Shown piece by piece: positions 1 to 10,875 of a stretch of DNA of 64,000 nucleotides. The translations under genes were made by a program, and so were the position numbers. Within the stretch, counting starts at the first letter, position 1; each line of letters opens with the position of its first letter. The notes under the pieces were generated by a model. The model made no database searches. It saw only the letters and a program-made list of their open reading frames with translations, and had not been told where the DNA came from. The stretch is from positions 26,001,661 to 26,065,660 of the forward strand of contig CM067309.1 of assembly GCA_034231615.1 (NCBI GenBank), read 5' to 3'. This DNA is from Meghimatium bilineatum. Its lineage: Eukaryota > Mollusca > Gastropoda > Stylommatophora > Philomycidae.

Positions 1-54
1 CGTTTAATATGTCGTTGATGTTATCTTCTTCTTTGGTACTTGTTAGTTTACATA

Positions 55-240
55 TTTATTTGATTTATGTTATCCATTCATCTGTTCATGATTAAATGTA
101 CTTGCTTTATGTTATCCATTATCTGTTCAGTTACTTGATTTATGTTATCCATTATCTGTTCAGTTTCTTGATTCACGTTATACATTCATCTATTCACACT
201 TCTTCATTTATATTATCCATTTATATGTTCATATCTAATT
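55..240. repeat. Short tandem repeat of ~30 bp in intron
   Basis: About five imperfect copies of a ~30-bp unit containing 'ttatgttatccattatctg' lie just upstream of the first visible exon. Inter-copy divergence is moderate. No coding potential is apparent; this is intronic sequence of the SLC13-like gene. Confidence 0.7.
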
Positions 241-266
241 GTATCATGGTATCCATAAATCCACAG

Positions 267-379
267 CTTTATACCGTAAAGTAACACCACTATTGTCATG
301 GAAAAATATTCATGAGAAGATGCCATGGTCTCTGTACTTACTTCTGGGCGGTGGCTATGCACTAGCACGAGCAGCCACG
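267..379 (+). CDS. SLC13-family Na+/carboxylate cotransporter, internal exon (first one in window)
   Basis: This exon encodes LYRKVTPLLSWKNIHEKMPW followed by SLYLLLGGGYALARAAT. SLC13 transporters (NaDC/NaCT/NaS) carry a W-K-x(3)-E-K-M-P-W stretch followed by a glycine-rich LLLGGG-ALA helix just before the segment SGLS-W-G, which is what the next exon encodes. The family couples Na+ to import of di- or tricarboxylates or sulfate across the plasma membrane. The acceptor is a cag ending at 266 and the donor is gtaatg at 380, with exit in phase 0. The 5' acceptor is the least certain boundary, because a short intron-derived lead-in is possible. All upstream exons, including the N-terminal membrane half, are outside the window. 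Substrate cannot be assigned from this fragment. Confidence 0.85.
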
Positions 380-1320
380 GTAATGTCTGATTGGATCAAT
401 GCACATGAACTGTTGTTTTAAAAATTTCTTGTTGTATTTATAGCAATCTTATTATTTATACTATTTAGGCCATTGTTAATTTGATGTTAGAATTCGGTGA
501 ATTTCTAGTATAGGTCGCGGTTGGGCTTTAAATAGCGCACTGTTTTGTTTACATTAACGTCACGGATTTCCCTTTAAAAACCAATCATATCTATTCACGC
601 CTTAGAGGAGAATTTTTAGAGAATTAATTATTAATTCTAAATACTAATTCTAATCCTTCTCCCCATCTATAAATTAATAAATCTATAAATTAATTCTAAT
701 TCTTTTAAATTATCTTAAATTACCTCCCCCCCCCTCCCAAAATCTATAATCTTACACAACTTATCTAACACTGCAAAGGTTAGATAATACCTCGAAAGTA
801 CGAACAAAGGTCACAGTGGAACAAAGGTCACAGTGGAGACCTGAAATTGGTAATGTAGGCCTACTAGAAATTGGTCTTAGAGGTGAATTCATTTCCATAA
901 AATAGTCGGACATTTCTGGTTCCTTTAACATCATTCGCACAAAAGAAATGAATGGAAAGATCGTTAAAGTTAGTATTAGGCCTACTAAAAAGTAGAGGAA
1001 CTATATGGAAACATTGCTAAAGTTAGTAGTACTGAAAAGTATAGGAACTGTATGGAAACATTGCTAAAATGACTATTATATTTGGCAGACTGCGCAACTA
1101 TGTATGGAAACGGAAGTATGAAAGCCTCACCACAAAATTAAAAGTCTAGCATTCCATTGTGCTCCCTGACCTGACTATAGACTTGTGAGACATGGATAGT
1201 TTACAGCAGACTCCTCCGAGTGTCACATAATTTCTTGCTTTTGGCAAACTTAGTAATACTACTGAAGTCGTGTCCTGATTTTTCAGGAGGATGGTGGAGC
1301 TCACCAAGCCTTATATTTAC

Positions 1321-1865
1321 AAAATTGACATAAGCCCAATCCCAGATTGACATAAACACAACCACAGATTGACACAATCACAGATTGACACAATCACATA
1401 TTGACACAAGCCAAATCACAGGTTGACACAAGCACAATCAGATTGACAGAACCCTAATAACATATTAACAGAAGCACACTCATATTGACTCAAGTACAAT
1501 CATACATTGACACATCCACAACCACAGATTGACATAAGCTAAATCACAGATTGACATAAGCTAAATCACAGATTGACATAAGTACAAAAACAGGTTGACA
1601 AAAACAGTCGTATATAATATATAACACGTGCCTTGTCCTATTTTAACACAAGAAAGATCACATATTAACACAAGCTAAAGGGTCATATCATATATTAACA
1701 CAAACAAGATCATATATTAACACAAGAAAGATCATAGGCATATACTAATACAAGACCAATCATATATTAAGACACGCACAATCATATATCAACACAAGCA
1801 CAATCATATATCAACACAAGACCAGTCATATTGACACAAGCACAATCATATTTTAACAAAAGCAC
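1321..1865. repeat. Diverged ~20-22-bp tandem repeat in intron
   Basis: Roughly 25 degenerate copies around 'cagattgacacaagcacaa', with drift toward 'atattaacacaagcacaat' at the right. It fills much of the intron between the first two visible SLC13-like exons. Confidence 0.8.
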
Positions 1866-1939
1866 GACATTAGACTAGTAATAATAATTCATTCAATATA
1901 TAACATTTTTATGATCTTCATCCATAAATCTATCCCCAG

Positions 1940-2101
1940 GACTCTGGTCTGTCTGCCTGGATTGGTGACCAGTTACTTGTATTTCGTCACTTGAACCACT
2001 GGCTCATTTTACTTATCGTATGTTACATCATCACTTTCGCTACTGAGGTCACAAGCAACACCGCCATAGCTACACTTATGATGCCCATTCTCTCCCAGAT
2101 G
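1940..2101 (+). CDS. SLC13-family cotransporter, exon with SNT sodium/substrate motif
   Basis: Exactly 54 codons in phase 0, beginning DSGLSAWIGDQL and ending ATLMMPILSQM. The acceptor is tatccccag ending at 1939 and the donor is gtaagt at 2102. It contains the amphipathic SGLS-W-G-DQL segment, a hydrophobic helix (LILLIVCYIITFA) and then TEVTSNTAIATLMMP. In SLC13 and the bacterial homologue VcINDY, the SNT triplet forms one half of the Na+ and carboxylate site in the hairpin. The motif is intact and there is no stop or frameshift, so this looks like a live gene. The intron from 380 to 1939 contains only repeats. Confidence 0.92.
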
Positions 2102-2207
2102 GTAAGTATGACCACAGCTATAGGCTACTTGTGATAATGACACTCTGTTGGATTTAAAATGACAATCAATAAAAGATAATACTGATAGTAAAACTGTACG
2201 TAAATAG

Positions 2208-2961
2208 TACTTACGTAGAAAAAAAAAGATAATGAAGTCTTACTGAAAGACGACTAACAGACTATCACTGTCGGAAGCTCACATGAAATAATACACACAA
2301 CAAAACACCGAAAATAATCATACAAATAATAATACACAGGACATAATCGCCGTTTCGACCAAAAGGCCTTTATCAAGATAAGCCCATAACATCAAAAGAC
2401 GACGAGTAGAAATCACCACACCACACAAACGTGTCCAGAAAAATATGGATGTGAGGTGGCCACCGCGGTGGTCACTGCCATCAGATCCGGCACCCCCGAT
2501 GATAGATCTAGGTACACTCTAGAAAATCGTGTTATTTTTGTATTGGTACTCTCAATCGATTTGGACTCAATTCTCACAACTTGTTTGTCTAGTTTTCGGT
2601 CGTTGTAGTCTTTGTCTTTATTTTATTTATTCCGTCATTTACTCCATCTTTTTGTTCGTTCCGTTTTCACCTATATTTACGCTTTCATGTATTTCATGTT
2701 CCTATCCTTCCGGCATCTCACATCCATATTTCGTTCGGCACGTTTGTGTGGTGTGCTAATTTCTACTCGTAGTCTTTTGATGTTATGTGCTTATTAAGAT
2801 AAATGCCTTTTGGTCGAAATGTCAATTATATCCTGTGTAGTGTTATTTGTATGATTATATCCTGTGTTTTGTTATGTGTATTATTTCACGTGAGCATCTG
2901 ACAGTAATAGTGTGCTAGTCGTTGTTAAGTAAGACTTCATTACCTATTTCCTACGTAAGTA
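2208..2961. mobile_element. Palindromic element with ~255-bp inverted arms (Penelope-like terminus?)
   Basis: The outer ends are inverted copies (tacttacgtag at 2208 and ctacgtaagta ending at 2961). Homology continues inward for about 255 bp on each side (about 2208-2465 against 2705-2961), including matched blocks around 'aatatggatgtgag' and around 'ggccttttggtcgaaa'. The core (2466-2704) has no recognisable protein. The arm word TTGATAAAGGCCTTTTGGTC followed by GAAAC (minus strand, 2351-2378) resembles the hammerhead-like motif that occurs in terminal repeats of Penelope-like elements; that link is inference. A foldback DNA transposon is the alternative. No clear target duplication was found. 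Confidence 0.6.
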
Positions 2962-3149
2962 TTATATTTGTAATGGCCTCGTGGTCGAAAACGTCAATTC
3001 TGCATTTATTAGGCATAATATGCAGTGTATTTGAAACAGAATTAAACAAATTTTCTATTTTTTTTAAATATTTCCAACATTATAGATAGTAGACATATTA
3101 GCGTTATTTGTCCTTCATTTTAATGTTTTTATGATATTATTTATTTCAG

Positions 3150-3287
3150 GCCATCGGTCTTCAGGTCAATCCACTATTGTTAATGTTCCCAGGCGCCCTC
3201 ACCACATCATTCGCATTTATGCTGCCCGTGGCAACGCCTCCCAATGCCATCGTCTTCTCTTATGGCATGGTCAGAATTATTGATATG
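3150..3287 (+). CDS. SLC13-family cotransporter, exon with the family signature (TPPN)
   Basis: 46 codons in phase 0 starting [20 protein letters not shown] and ending GMVRIIDM. The acceptor is ttatttcag ending at 3149 and the donor is gtaagt at 3288. The stretch [17 protein letters not shown] fits the Na:sulfate symporter family signature pattern (S-x2-F-x2-P-[LIVM]-[GSA]-x3-N-x-[LIVM]-V) at every position. The TPPN loop is the pseudo-symmetric partner of the SNT motif in the previous exon, so both halves of the ion/substrate site are present. The preceding intron (2102-3149) carries a 754-bp palindromic element. Confidence 0.94.
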
Positions 3288-3846
3288 GTAAGTTAATACA
3301 CATATTTCCACATTAGTAGGTGGCGTCTCAGTCTTGTAGAAAATAAATATGTAATGATACTAGATAATTTGCTGAACTTGTCCCACTTTCCAATCTTTGT
3401 TTATTAGTTGGAAAAAAATTATTAAAAAAGGAATCATAAATATAACATATTTAGTAAACATGTCAATAAAAGAAAGAAGAAAATAAGAGAAAAGTAAATG
3501 AGAAGGAAAGAAATAATAAAGAGGGAAAATATAAATGTTGTCTCTGCATGTGATGTTCTTCCTTCGCAAGCGATAAATGAAGTACATATTTCGGACATTT
3601 AAAAAGACACAACGGTTTGGAAAGATTAATTATGGGGGGGGGGGGAGGGGGAAAAGTTTCAGGAAAGAGCACAAGAGACAGACTAAGACTATGATGTGCC
3701 GACATGACATCGAATATTTTCTGGTCCTGACACTGGCAGAGGCTGGACGGCTCGCACAAACCATGAGTCTTATAGAGGGGCCGTGAGGACAATGTTCTGT
3801 AAAGGCGACGTCACATAGAGAGACCTAACCTGAATGAAAGAAAATA

Positions 3847-4460
3847 CATCATCATCAAAAGTGACATATATTTTCCAGAACGTAGTCTTTCCTATGGATC
3901 TCTTGAATTCTCCGCGGTCTTGAGCAAGTTGCCCTGCATCTTTCAGTGACATGTGCAGGCATTATTGAATAACTTTTGTCCAACGGCGTCTTGGTCGGCC
4001 TTTGCCCATGTTGCCTTCTATCATCCCCTCCAGTAATTCTCTCTCCATGCCGGTTGTCTCTTAATTTGACTAAAAACACTAGCTTTTTCTTTAATATGGT
4101 GTTCAGAAGCCAGCCTTCCTGGACGTTAATTGTTAATTGCAACACCTCCTGGTTTGTTTTCTTCGCTGTCCATGGTATTCTCAAAACTCTTTTATAACAC
4201 TTTAATTCAAATGATGTTATTCTCTTGGCCACTGTTTTATTTAGTGTCCATGCATATGTCGCCATAGGAAATACACATGTCCGTAGTAAACACAATTGGG
4301 TTCTTATGTTAGTACTTTGCCATAGTTTCTGTACCTGTTTTAATTTTGCCAACACCATTGCCGTTCTTCTCTTGATCTCAACTGCGCAGTCCCCCGCATT
4401 GTTTATATTAGTTCGTAAATAATCAAAATGTGTTACTTCTTCCAAATTTTTCCTACTGAA
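3847..4460 (-). mobile_element. RTE-type LINE, 3' fragment (RT C-terminal domain)
   Basis: On the minus strand a frame opens with EEVTHFDYLRTNINNAGDC and continues through EIKRRTAMVLAKLKQVQKLW, CVFPMATYAWTLNKTVAKR, FELKCYKRVLRIPWTAKKTN. These correspond to the region downstream of the RT palm in RTE/BovB-type elements (Y-G-C-E-S-W-T followed by R-R-x-L-R-x-P-W-T). It ends at a short (ATG)n tail seen as catcatcatc at 3847-3856. The element is 5' truncated. It sits antisense in the last intron of the SLC13-like gene and belongs to the same family as the copies at 18426-19012 and 27005-27960. Confidence 0.85.
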
Positions 4461-4534
4461 AGCAACGGCAAACTACAAGAGTATTGTGCCAAGAAATTTT
4501 CTCTGGAAGAAAATACAGAGAAATGTGAATTATA

Positions 4535-4695
4535 TGTTTAATGGTGGCACCTCCTTCTTGTACAGTGTAATTATACGGTCGACGATGGCATTTCATTCTT
4601 GTACAATGTGAATTTTACGGTCTGCGGTGGTGTCTCATCCTTGTACAATGTGAATTATACTGATGGAGGTGGCATACCATTCTTGTATAATGTCT
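4535..4695. repeat. ~55-60-bp tandem repeat in intron
   Basis: About three imperfect copies of a unit running 'ggtggc..ctcattcttgtacaatgtgaattata'. There is no coding content. The rest of this intron (4696-5180) shows nothing recognisable apart from the final acceptor. Confidence 0.6.
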
Positions 4696-5180
4696 GTAAG
4701 AATATTAGATAATATATCTATATATATATAAATAGCGTTTGCTTTAGTTTAAACTTTTTAAATGCCAACAAGGCACTGTGAATTATACAATTAGTACTGG
4801 AGTGTCAACTTAAGTCAAAGTAATATATTTTTATATATTAGCTTCATTTATGTCATTCCCTGTCCATCTTCATCCCTCCATATTATGACTAGTCTTAAAT
4901 TCCAACTTTAATGGCTTATCATTTCCAATGTTCCTTCTTATCTGCCTATATTCTTCTCGGTGTATGTTCTCCCTCTCTGTTGAAATTAAGGTATGTGTAC
5001 TTTATCCTGATGTTTCAACCAATGATACTTAATACTATCTGTTCCTGATCTCAGAGGCATGGAGTCTTAACTTCTTGTATTTATAATTCAAACATTTAAC
5101 AATACAACAAAACATCATAAATCACATTAATTTATGCTGCATATTACATTTATAAATCACATATCATATAAATCCAACAG

Positions 5181-5312
5181 GTGATCAGTGGTTTGTTCCT
5201 GAACTGTATCAGCGTGCCCATTCTACTGTTTGCCACAGCCACTTGGGGCAATGCTTTCTTTCACTTCGAACAGCTTCCATTAGAGTTTTTAGTCAACACC
5301 ACCAGAGCATGA
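5181..5312 (+). CDS. SLC13-family cotransporter, terminal exon and stop
   Basis: Encodes VISGLFLNCISVPILLFATA (the last membrane helix) then TWGNAFFHFEQLPLEFLVNTTRA and a TGA stop at 5310-5312. The acceptor is aatccaacag ending at 5180, in phase with the previous exon. A final helix followed by W-G-x-x-x-F and a short C-terminal tail is the usual end of SLC13 proteins, often with an N-glycosylation site; here NTT fits N-x-[ST]. Together the four exons give about 180 residues of the expected ~580. The 3' UTR runs into a hAT element that begins at 5478. Confidence 0.9.
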   Translation: MISGLFLNCISVPILLFATATWGNAFFHFEQLPLEFLVNTTRA

Positions 5313-5569
5313 TAATATCAGCAGCAAGAAAAACAGGATCAATCTCTTTACAGGTGGGGTCTCTCTATAGTGGTGCATCCTCTTGTAAAATATTTATTTC
5401 CTATCATACTTTTAACAATCCTCAAATATATTTATTCGTTATTTTTTGTACAGTACATAAAGAGTTTTTGTTATTACTAGGGCTGTACCGGATTCAAATT
5501 TTTTTAATCCGACCTGAGCCGGATTTGGTCGGATTTATGAAGTGAGATTCGGCCGGGGCCGGATTCACA

Positions 5570-5583
5570 AATAAAAAAATAAA
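5570..5583 (+). promoter_or_regulatory. Candidate polyadenylation signals (two overlapping AATAAA)
   Basis: The first AATAAA hexamers downstream of the SLC13-like stop are at 5570-5575 and 5578-5583. Between the stop (5312) and 5569 I see neither AATAAA nor ATTAAA. Both hexamers lie within the left end of the hAT element that starts at 5478, so the transcript may use a transposon-borne signal. No transcript evidence is available. Confidence 0.35.
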
Positions 5584-5959
5584 AGTTACATAATGTACTA
5601 TATCGCTTGACTTAGGTGAGTGGAGTCACTCGGCTGTTCATTACTGCAGTTCATTACGATAGACATGACAATAATGACATATACTCATATTAAATCATTT
5701 AAATGTAAAATATTTACATAGAATAAGTAATATTAAGTTTCATAAGTTCAAGATGAAACATAATACATAAGCATATAATGCTAATTTCGTATTTTTAGTT
5801 TTCCCGTTGTTTTCAGTTGGCAAATTGGCAGTTCAGTTACAGCTCACAACAACAGTACATTGAACAGATTGAATTTATTGAAACATTCATTAATACTTTC
5901 CCTATTCCAGTCAGTCAGTCTTCATTATGGCTGTGAAGTTTAACTCTCAGAGTCAAGAA

Positions 5960-7880
5960 GGGACGAGTTGTATTTCAGGAAAATCAACGTCTCCGCATTT
6001 TGTGGTACAAGGCTACTACGGTGGTCAGTGATAATGTCTCCTGCAGTACTAAACAGCGTTTACGATGGCACACTTGTAGGTGGTGGTGCAAGAAATGCCT
6101 GCGCCATACTTGGAAATCTTTGCTTATTGGCATGCCACCATGAAACTGGATCTGACTGTCGAGTTTGAAGTGGCTCTGACAGGTACTGTGTCACCTCAGT
6201 GTTAATTAATGATGCTGCCTTCAGCACTTGCAGAACGATCTGCGGTGGGATTTTTCTCGATAATTGTGTCAAAACAGCTCCATATGCTGGACTCATACTG
6301 CGTGGCAGTGCTCACAGAAGTCAAAACACTAGTACTACTACTAGTAGCTGATGTATCCTGTGGACTGACTGTGTTTGCTGAATCAATAATGGAGTTAGCT
6401 GCTAACATCAGATGGGCTCGTGCATCACTTCTGCCACATTCGGAGAAGCACACCTTGAATCGAGGATCCAGTAGTGTGCACAGGTGTAAATACTTTTAGA
6501 TTCAATGTCCGCAAATTTGCTGCTAACAGCTTCAAGCAGGGCTGCTGTCATAGTTTTGATCCCAGCATCACCACCTTCTTTCTGGAGGAAAGCCATGAGT
6601 GTTTTCACTAATGGGATAATAACTGATATTGATGCCTGAGCTGCACTTATTTCACGTGTGAGTTCTTCAAATGGTACCAAAGTAGCTACTACATTCTCCG
6701 TGACTGCCCACTGGTGTGCCGTTAGCCCAGTTACCGAATCAAATTCAACACAGTACAGGCAGATACTGCGTCGTTGTTCTAACAGACGTCGTAGCATATA
6801 GAACGTTGAGTTCCATCGTGTTGTCACATCCTGAATAAGAAGATGTTGTGGTAGGTTTAATTCATTTTGAAGTTCATGCAAACGACTGGTTGCTGAAGAA
6901 GAGTGTTTGAAATGTCCTACCAATTTTCTTACAGTACTGATGATGTCAGAAACATACTTTAGACTCAAAAGATCATCACGCAAACACAGCTGCAGTGTGT
7001 GTGCAAAACATCCAACACTTGAATAGCTGCCATGACGAAAGCATATGGCAATGTTGAATGCATTGTTCTCACAACAACATGGCACTTCTCACGTGCAATT
7101 GATCACTCATCCAGCATCATTTCAAAATGTGCAAGCAAGTTTGTGGCCGTACGATGTTTATCACATGTAGTACAATGGAAGACTACACTGCGGTGAACGA
7201 AGGAGTCTGTTACCCAATGGCCAGTGAGGCCCATAAATTACTGAGTGGTGTGTTCAGCTGTCCACGTATCTGTTGAATGATATGTAATCAGTGTCAGGTA
7301 TCATTGCTGCAATTTTTACATTCAGACGTTTACACATATCAGGAATGACATGTTCAGCGAAGCACTTTCTTGAAGGCAATTCATACCTTTTTTCCATTGT
7401 ATGCATCAACTCTCTGAAACCTGGTCGTTCCACTACTTGAAAAGGCTCCATATCTATGGCTATCATTCGGACTACAGCAGCATGAATGCATTTAGCATTG
7501 GGACTGTTGATGTCCCAAATTTTGTCCCGGTCCCATGACTGAATAGTTTACTGCTGCTTGCTAAATGCTAACACGGTCCCAGATTCATCATAGATGTGAT
7601 CGCCACGCCAATACACTGACCTCCAGTGATGCTTTCTTTTCTATCATTTTGTCATAGCTTTTCCTATGCATTGATCGTAAATGGGTCTGCATTGATGATG
7701 GTGAGAAGTCTTTGGGACGATCTGATCATCTACGCGATAACTGTTTGTCACACAAACTTACATATTACCTTCGCTGAAACATCGTCTTTAAACTTGAAGT
7801 AATCCCAAACGGCGCTCTATGACTTAGATTTTGATGTCATTTCATTTTATCGGCTAGATCAAATAAATTTACGAAAATAC
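5960..7880 (-). pseudogene. Broken hAT transposase (ZBED4-like)
   Basis: Reading the minus strand, an N-terminal BED zinc-finger region lies near 7700-7860 (W-D-Y-F, then C-x2-[CF] and H-L-R-S-M-H), interrupted by several stops. A transposase segment follows at 7466-7254. The central RNase H-like region is at 7085-6408, with the typical stretch SSVGCFAHTLQLCLRDDL and then DVTTRWNSTFYML. The C-terminal hAT dimerisation domain spans about 6300-5960 and reads DPVSWWHANKQRFPSMAQAF, with FSTAGDIITDHRSSL in a different frame after a one-base slip near 6060. At least three frame breaks plus stops make it non-functional. Family members excise and reinsert DNA by cut and paste. Confidence 0.88.
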
Positions 7881-8184
7881 GAAATATTCAAGTCCAACAA
7901 ACTTATGAAGTAATGCACCAATAAAATTCAAAATGAATGTTTATTTCTTAAAATTCTTATTTACACCAGCGAGAAATAGTAAGCCGGAAATGCTACCGTG
8001 CTACTGCTTAATATTCGGCTTAGCCTCATGAAACATGTACAGAAAATTCACGTGACTAGGCAACACAAAACCGGCAAAATTATACCGGAGCCAGATTTGT
8101 GAAAACGGCCGGATTCCGGATTTACCGGAGCCGGTACACCCCTAGTTATTACTTACATATTTTGTCTGTATAAACTATTTGTTA

Positions 8185-8214
8185 ATATTATTATTATTAT
8201 TATTATTATTATTA
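8185..8214. repeat. (ATT)n microsatellite
   Basis: Ten perfect att/tta triplets lie just right of the hAT target duplication. Confidence 0.95.
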
Positions 8215-8224
8215 TGTGCAACGG

Positions 8225-8690
8225 AAGACTATCAATGCTGACCCAAATTCGAGTGCTGAGATTTTATTTCGAACCAAATCTTTTTTATGGATGTGAAGCA
8301 TGGACTGTAAAAAAAATAATTCAAAGCGAATTATAGGCTACAGAAATGTGGTTTCTGAGAAGAATGATGAAAACACCATGGACAGCTAAGAAAACTAATG
8401 CAGAGGTTGTCATTGATTCTGGCGTAAACAGATCAATCATATGAAACATTAGGGGCAGACAGTCAAGGTTTCTAGGGCATGTGCTGAGAAGAACACAGCT
8501 TGAACACTTAATAACCACTGGAAAGATCACAGGGAGAAGAGATAGAGGTCGACAAAGAGATAAGTTACTAGATGGACTTGTATTGCGGCACGGTAGAAGT
8601 TCACCAAGATTATTGACAACACAAGAGACAGAGAGTCGTGGAGAAACATGATCGCCTACGCCATTCGGCATGGCACTTGATTGATTGAGG
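8225..8690 (+). mobile_element. RTE-like LINE 3' end, decayed
   Basis: The plus strand reads LTQIRVLRFYFEPNLFYGCE then AWTVKK, ATEMWFLRRMMKTPWTAKKT, RFLGHVLRRTQLEHLITTGK and GRRDRGRQRDKLLDG, with internal stops. The order Y-G-C-E-x-W-T, R-R-M-x-x-x-P-W-T, then F-x-G-H is that of RTE-type RT C-termini. The copy ends with ttgattgattga (8678-8689), a short tandem tail typical of the group. It is 5' truncated. Confidence 0.8.
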
Positions 8691-8764
8691 CTACGTTGTT
8701 ATAATGGGATTTGTTAGTATAAAGGTGAATGTCTTCACGTTACTGGCTTCAATTCACACATTGA

Positions 8765-8800
8765 TTAGACGAGAGTTGTCACATTTTTTTGGCCAGTATT
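8765..8800. repeat. Left flank of a ~40-bp minisatellite
   Basis: The sequence gagttgtcacattttttt followed by ccagtattccagatta matches the unit of the array at 9335-9640. The LINE fragment between them therefore appears to have inserted into this array. Confidence 0.55.
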
Positions 8801-9334
8801 CCAGATTATTACCAACTTTCAACATTACTTCTTCACCCAAAGATTAAGATGGAAATTAAAAAACAGATAATATCTACAATTTCTATACCAACACTGTGCT
8901 ACCAATGTCAAACATGGTCTTTAACAGTCTCGCAGCAACGAAAAATCGTTACTTGTGAAATGAAGTGTCTGAGAAAAGCTGCAATGGTTACCAAATTAGA
9001 TAAAATAATAAAAAGAAATTAGGAAATGAGTTGGTATAATATCATGTATCGAACATATTGAGAGACAGCAAGTAAAATGGTTCGGTCACCTTATGAGAAT
9101 GAAGCCAAACCAAATACCAATAAGAGTATATAACAAAAGAATATCCGGGGGTGAGGCAAAGGTAGACCAAGAAAACGGTGGATAGAAAACATCAAGATAG
9201 CCTTGAACAAACATGGACTAAATGCAACCTCGGCGACACATCTGGCCTTGGAACGACCGCTTAAGCTCTCACCCCTATGCTTAACAGCAAGTGGGAATGC
9301 GACCAATAAGCATTCACCTGGCGGAAGATAATAG
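8800..9334 (+). mobile_element. RTE-like LINE fragment (second lineage, YQCQTW type)
   Basis: The frame contains KKQIISTISIPTLCYQCQTW, SLTVSQQRKIVTCEMKCLRK and then many stops. It is the C-terminal RT region of a lineage in which the usual Y-G-C-E-S-W-T is replaced by Y-Q-C-Q-T-W. Close relatives in this window are at 47600-50140, 52970-53110 and 54530-54790, the last being clearly similar at the nucleotide level. Confidence 0.75.
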
Positions 9335-9640
9335 ACAATTCCAGATTTCATGCGAGTTCGTAACATTTTATTGTCAATATTATAAATTAAATGAGATTTG
9401 TAACATTTATTTGTCACCATTACAGATTTGATGATATTTATAACATTTTGTTCCACCATTCCAAATGTGATAAGAGTTGTCACATTTTGTTCCAACATTC
9501 AAAATTTGATTACAATTGTTACATTTTGTTACCAGTCACACGTTGTTACTACTATCACATGCTGTTACAAAAATTTCAGAGTTCATAACAATTGTCACAT
9601 TTTGTTATTAAAATTTCATCAAATCAAAATTACTCTGTGT
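9335..9640. repeat. ~40-bp minisatellite, imperfect
   Basis: About seven diverged units with the pattern 'gttgtcacattttgttccaccatt' plus 'caaatttgat'. No coding content. Confidence 0.7.
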
Positions 9641-9719
9641 GTCTTCCATATATTTATCTGGTATGAGATCCTAAGATAAAACACGACTGAATATGTAAGC
9701 ACAAAGTGTTGTGTCATTA

Positions 9720-10275
9720 AATCTTAATGATGATACACTGATGTTCATCAGCCGTAATCGATGATGACCAAAAACTCAACCATAATAATAATAACAAAAA
9801 GTAATAACAAAATAGTAAAGTTAATAGTGCATTTTTAAATGACTAACAAGTTCAATGTGAGCACAAAAAGTTCTACAAAATTGACAACTGTAGAGGGTGT
9901 CTATGAGACGTTGAGGTGTTTTTTCTTTTCTACGTGCCCGCTTCTGTCTTGCAGTATCTTGCCTGGTCTCTTCCGCCGCTAGTGCTTCCGTTCTATGGCT
10001 GTAATGCCATGCTGTTCTATCTAGAGCGAGGCTCTCCCAAGAGCCTACATCAATTTTAAGATGTTTCAGTGATGACTTGGGCGTCTTTTAAGCGCTTTTT
10101 CTGTCCACCAGCTTTTCAAATTTCTGTCTTGTGTGCTCCATAATATAATTGTTTTGGCAGACGTGAGTCCTCCATATGCAAAAGATGACCTGCCCAGCGT
10201 GCTTGCGCCTTCATAAGTAATGTGTAGATGCTTATTGAGGTTGATTTTTCCAAGACCTCGTAGTCTGGTACTTTG
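9720..10275 (-). mobile_element. LINE 3' end, L2/CR1-like lineage with C-terminal zinc finger
   Basis: The minus strand, across several frameshifts, gives RRPSHH-like and then the frame SLKHLKIDVGSWESLALDRT, ARQKRARRKEK and CQFCRTFCAHIELVSHLKMH. This is the conserved C-terminus of a widespread animal LINE lineage: an F-K-D-T-L-K-x-S-L...W-E-x-L-A-x-D-R-x-x-W block, then a basic AExKRxRRK stretch, then a C2H2-like C-x2-C...H-x3-H finger. The 3' UTR word 'tcatcatcgattacggctga' also fits the group. The copy at 23520-24310 is the same lineage. Confidence 0.75.
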
Positions 10276-10864
10276 TACATATCTTAATAGTGCAAAGTGT
10301 TGTGTCATTAAATTTTCATACAGCAGTGCTATGTCAATAGATTTTCATAGTGCAAAGTGTTGTGTCAATAGATTTTAATATTGCAGTGATGTGTCAATAG
10401 ATTTTAAAATTGCAGTGTTGTCATTTGATTTTCATAGTGCAAAGCAAAGAGTTGTGTCATTATATTAATAGTGCAAAGTGTTGTGTCATTATATTAATAG
10501 TGCAAAGTGTTGTGTCATTATATTAATAGTGCAAAGTGTTGTGTCATTATATTAATAGTGCAAAGTGTTGTGTCATTATATTAATAGTGCAAAGTGTTGT
10601 GTCATTAGATTTTCATAGTGCAAAGTGTTGTGTCATTAGATTTCCATATTGCAGTGTTGTGTTATTTGATTTTTATAGTGCAAAGTGTTGTGTCATTAGA
10701 TTTTCATAGTGCAGTGTTGTGTCCTTAGATGAATATTGCAAAGTGAAAAATGTTGTGTCATTAGATTTTCATATGCAGTGTTGTATCATTAGATTCTCAT
10801 AGTGCAAAGTGTTGTTTTACTTTCAATAGTGCATAGTACAAAATGTTGTGTCATTAGATTTTCA
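10275..10864. repeat. ~30-bp minisatellite, left half of a split array
   Basis: About 18 copies of a unit around 'tagtgcaaagtgttgtgtcattagattttca', with some shortened units. The array continues at 14636-15115. The DNA between is a LINE flanked by an 11-bp duplication, so the two halves were one array. Confidence 0.92.
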
Positions 10865-10875
10865 TATGCAGTGTT

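Larger units (their letters stand above)
5478..8144 (-). mobile_element. hAT DNA transposon with ZBED-type transposase, 8-bp TSD
   Basis: The ends are tagggctgtaccgg (5478) and the inverted ccggtacacccCTA (to 8144), imperfect inverted repeats. They are flanked by a perfect 8-bp duplication, gttattac, at 5470-5477 and 8145-8152. An 8-bp target duplication is the hallmark of hAT elements. Inside, the minus strand carries a decayed BED-finger/hAT transposase (separate entry). The subterminal regions are rich in ccgga words, plausible transposase binding sites. The element is 2667 bp long and presumably immobile, but its termini look able to be mobilised in trans. Confidence 0.93.
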
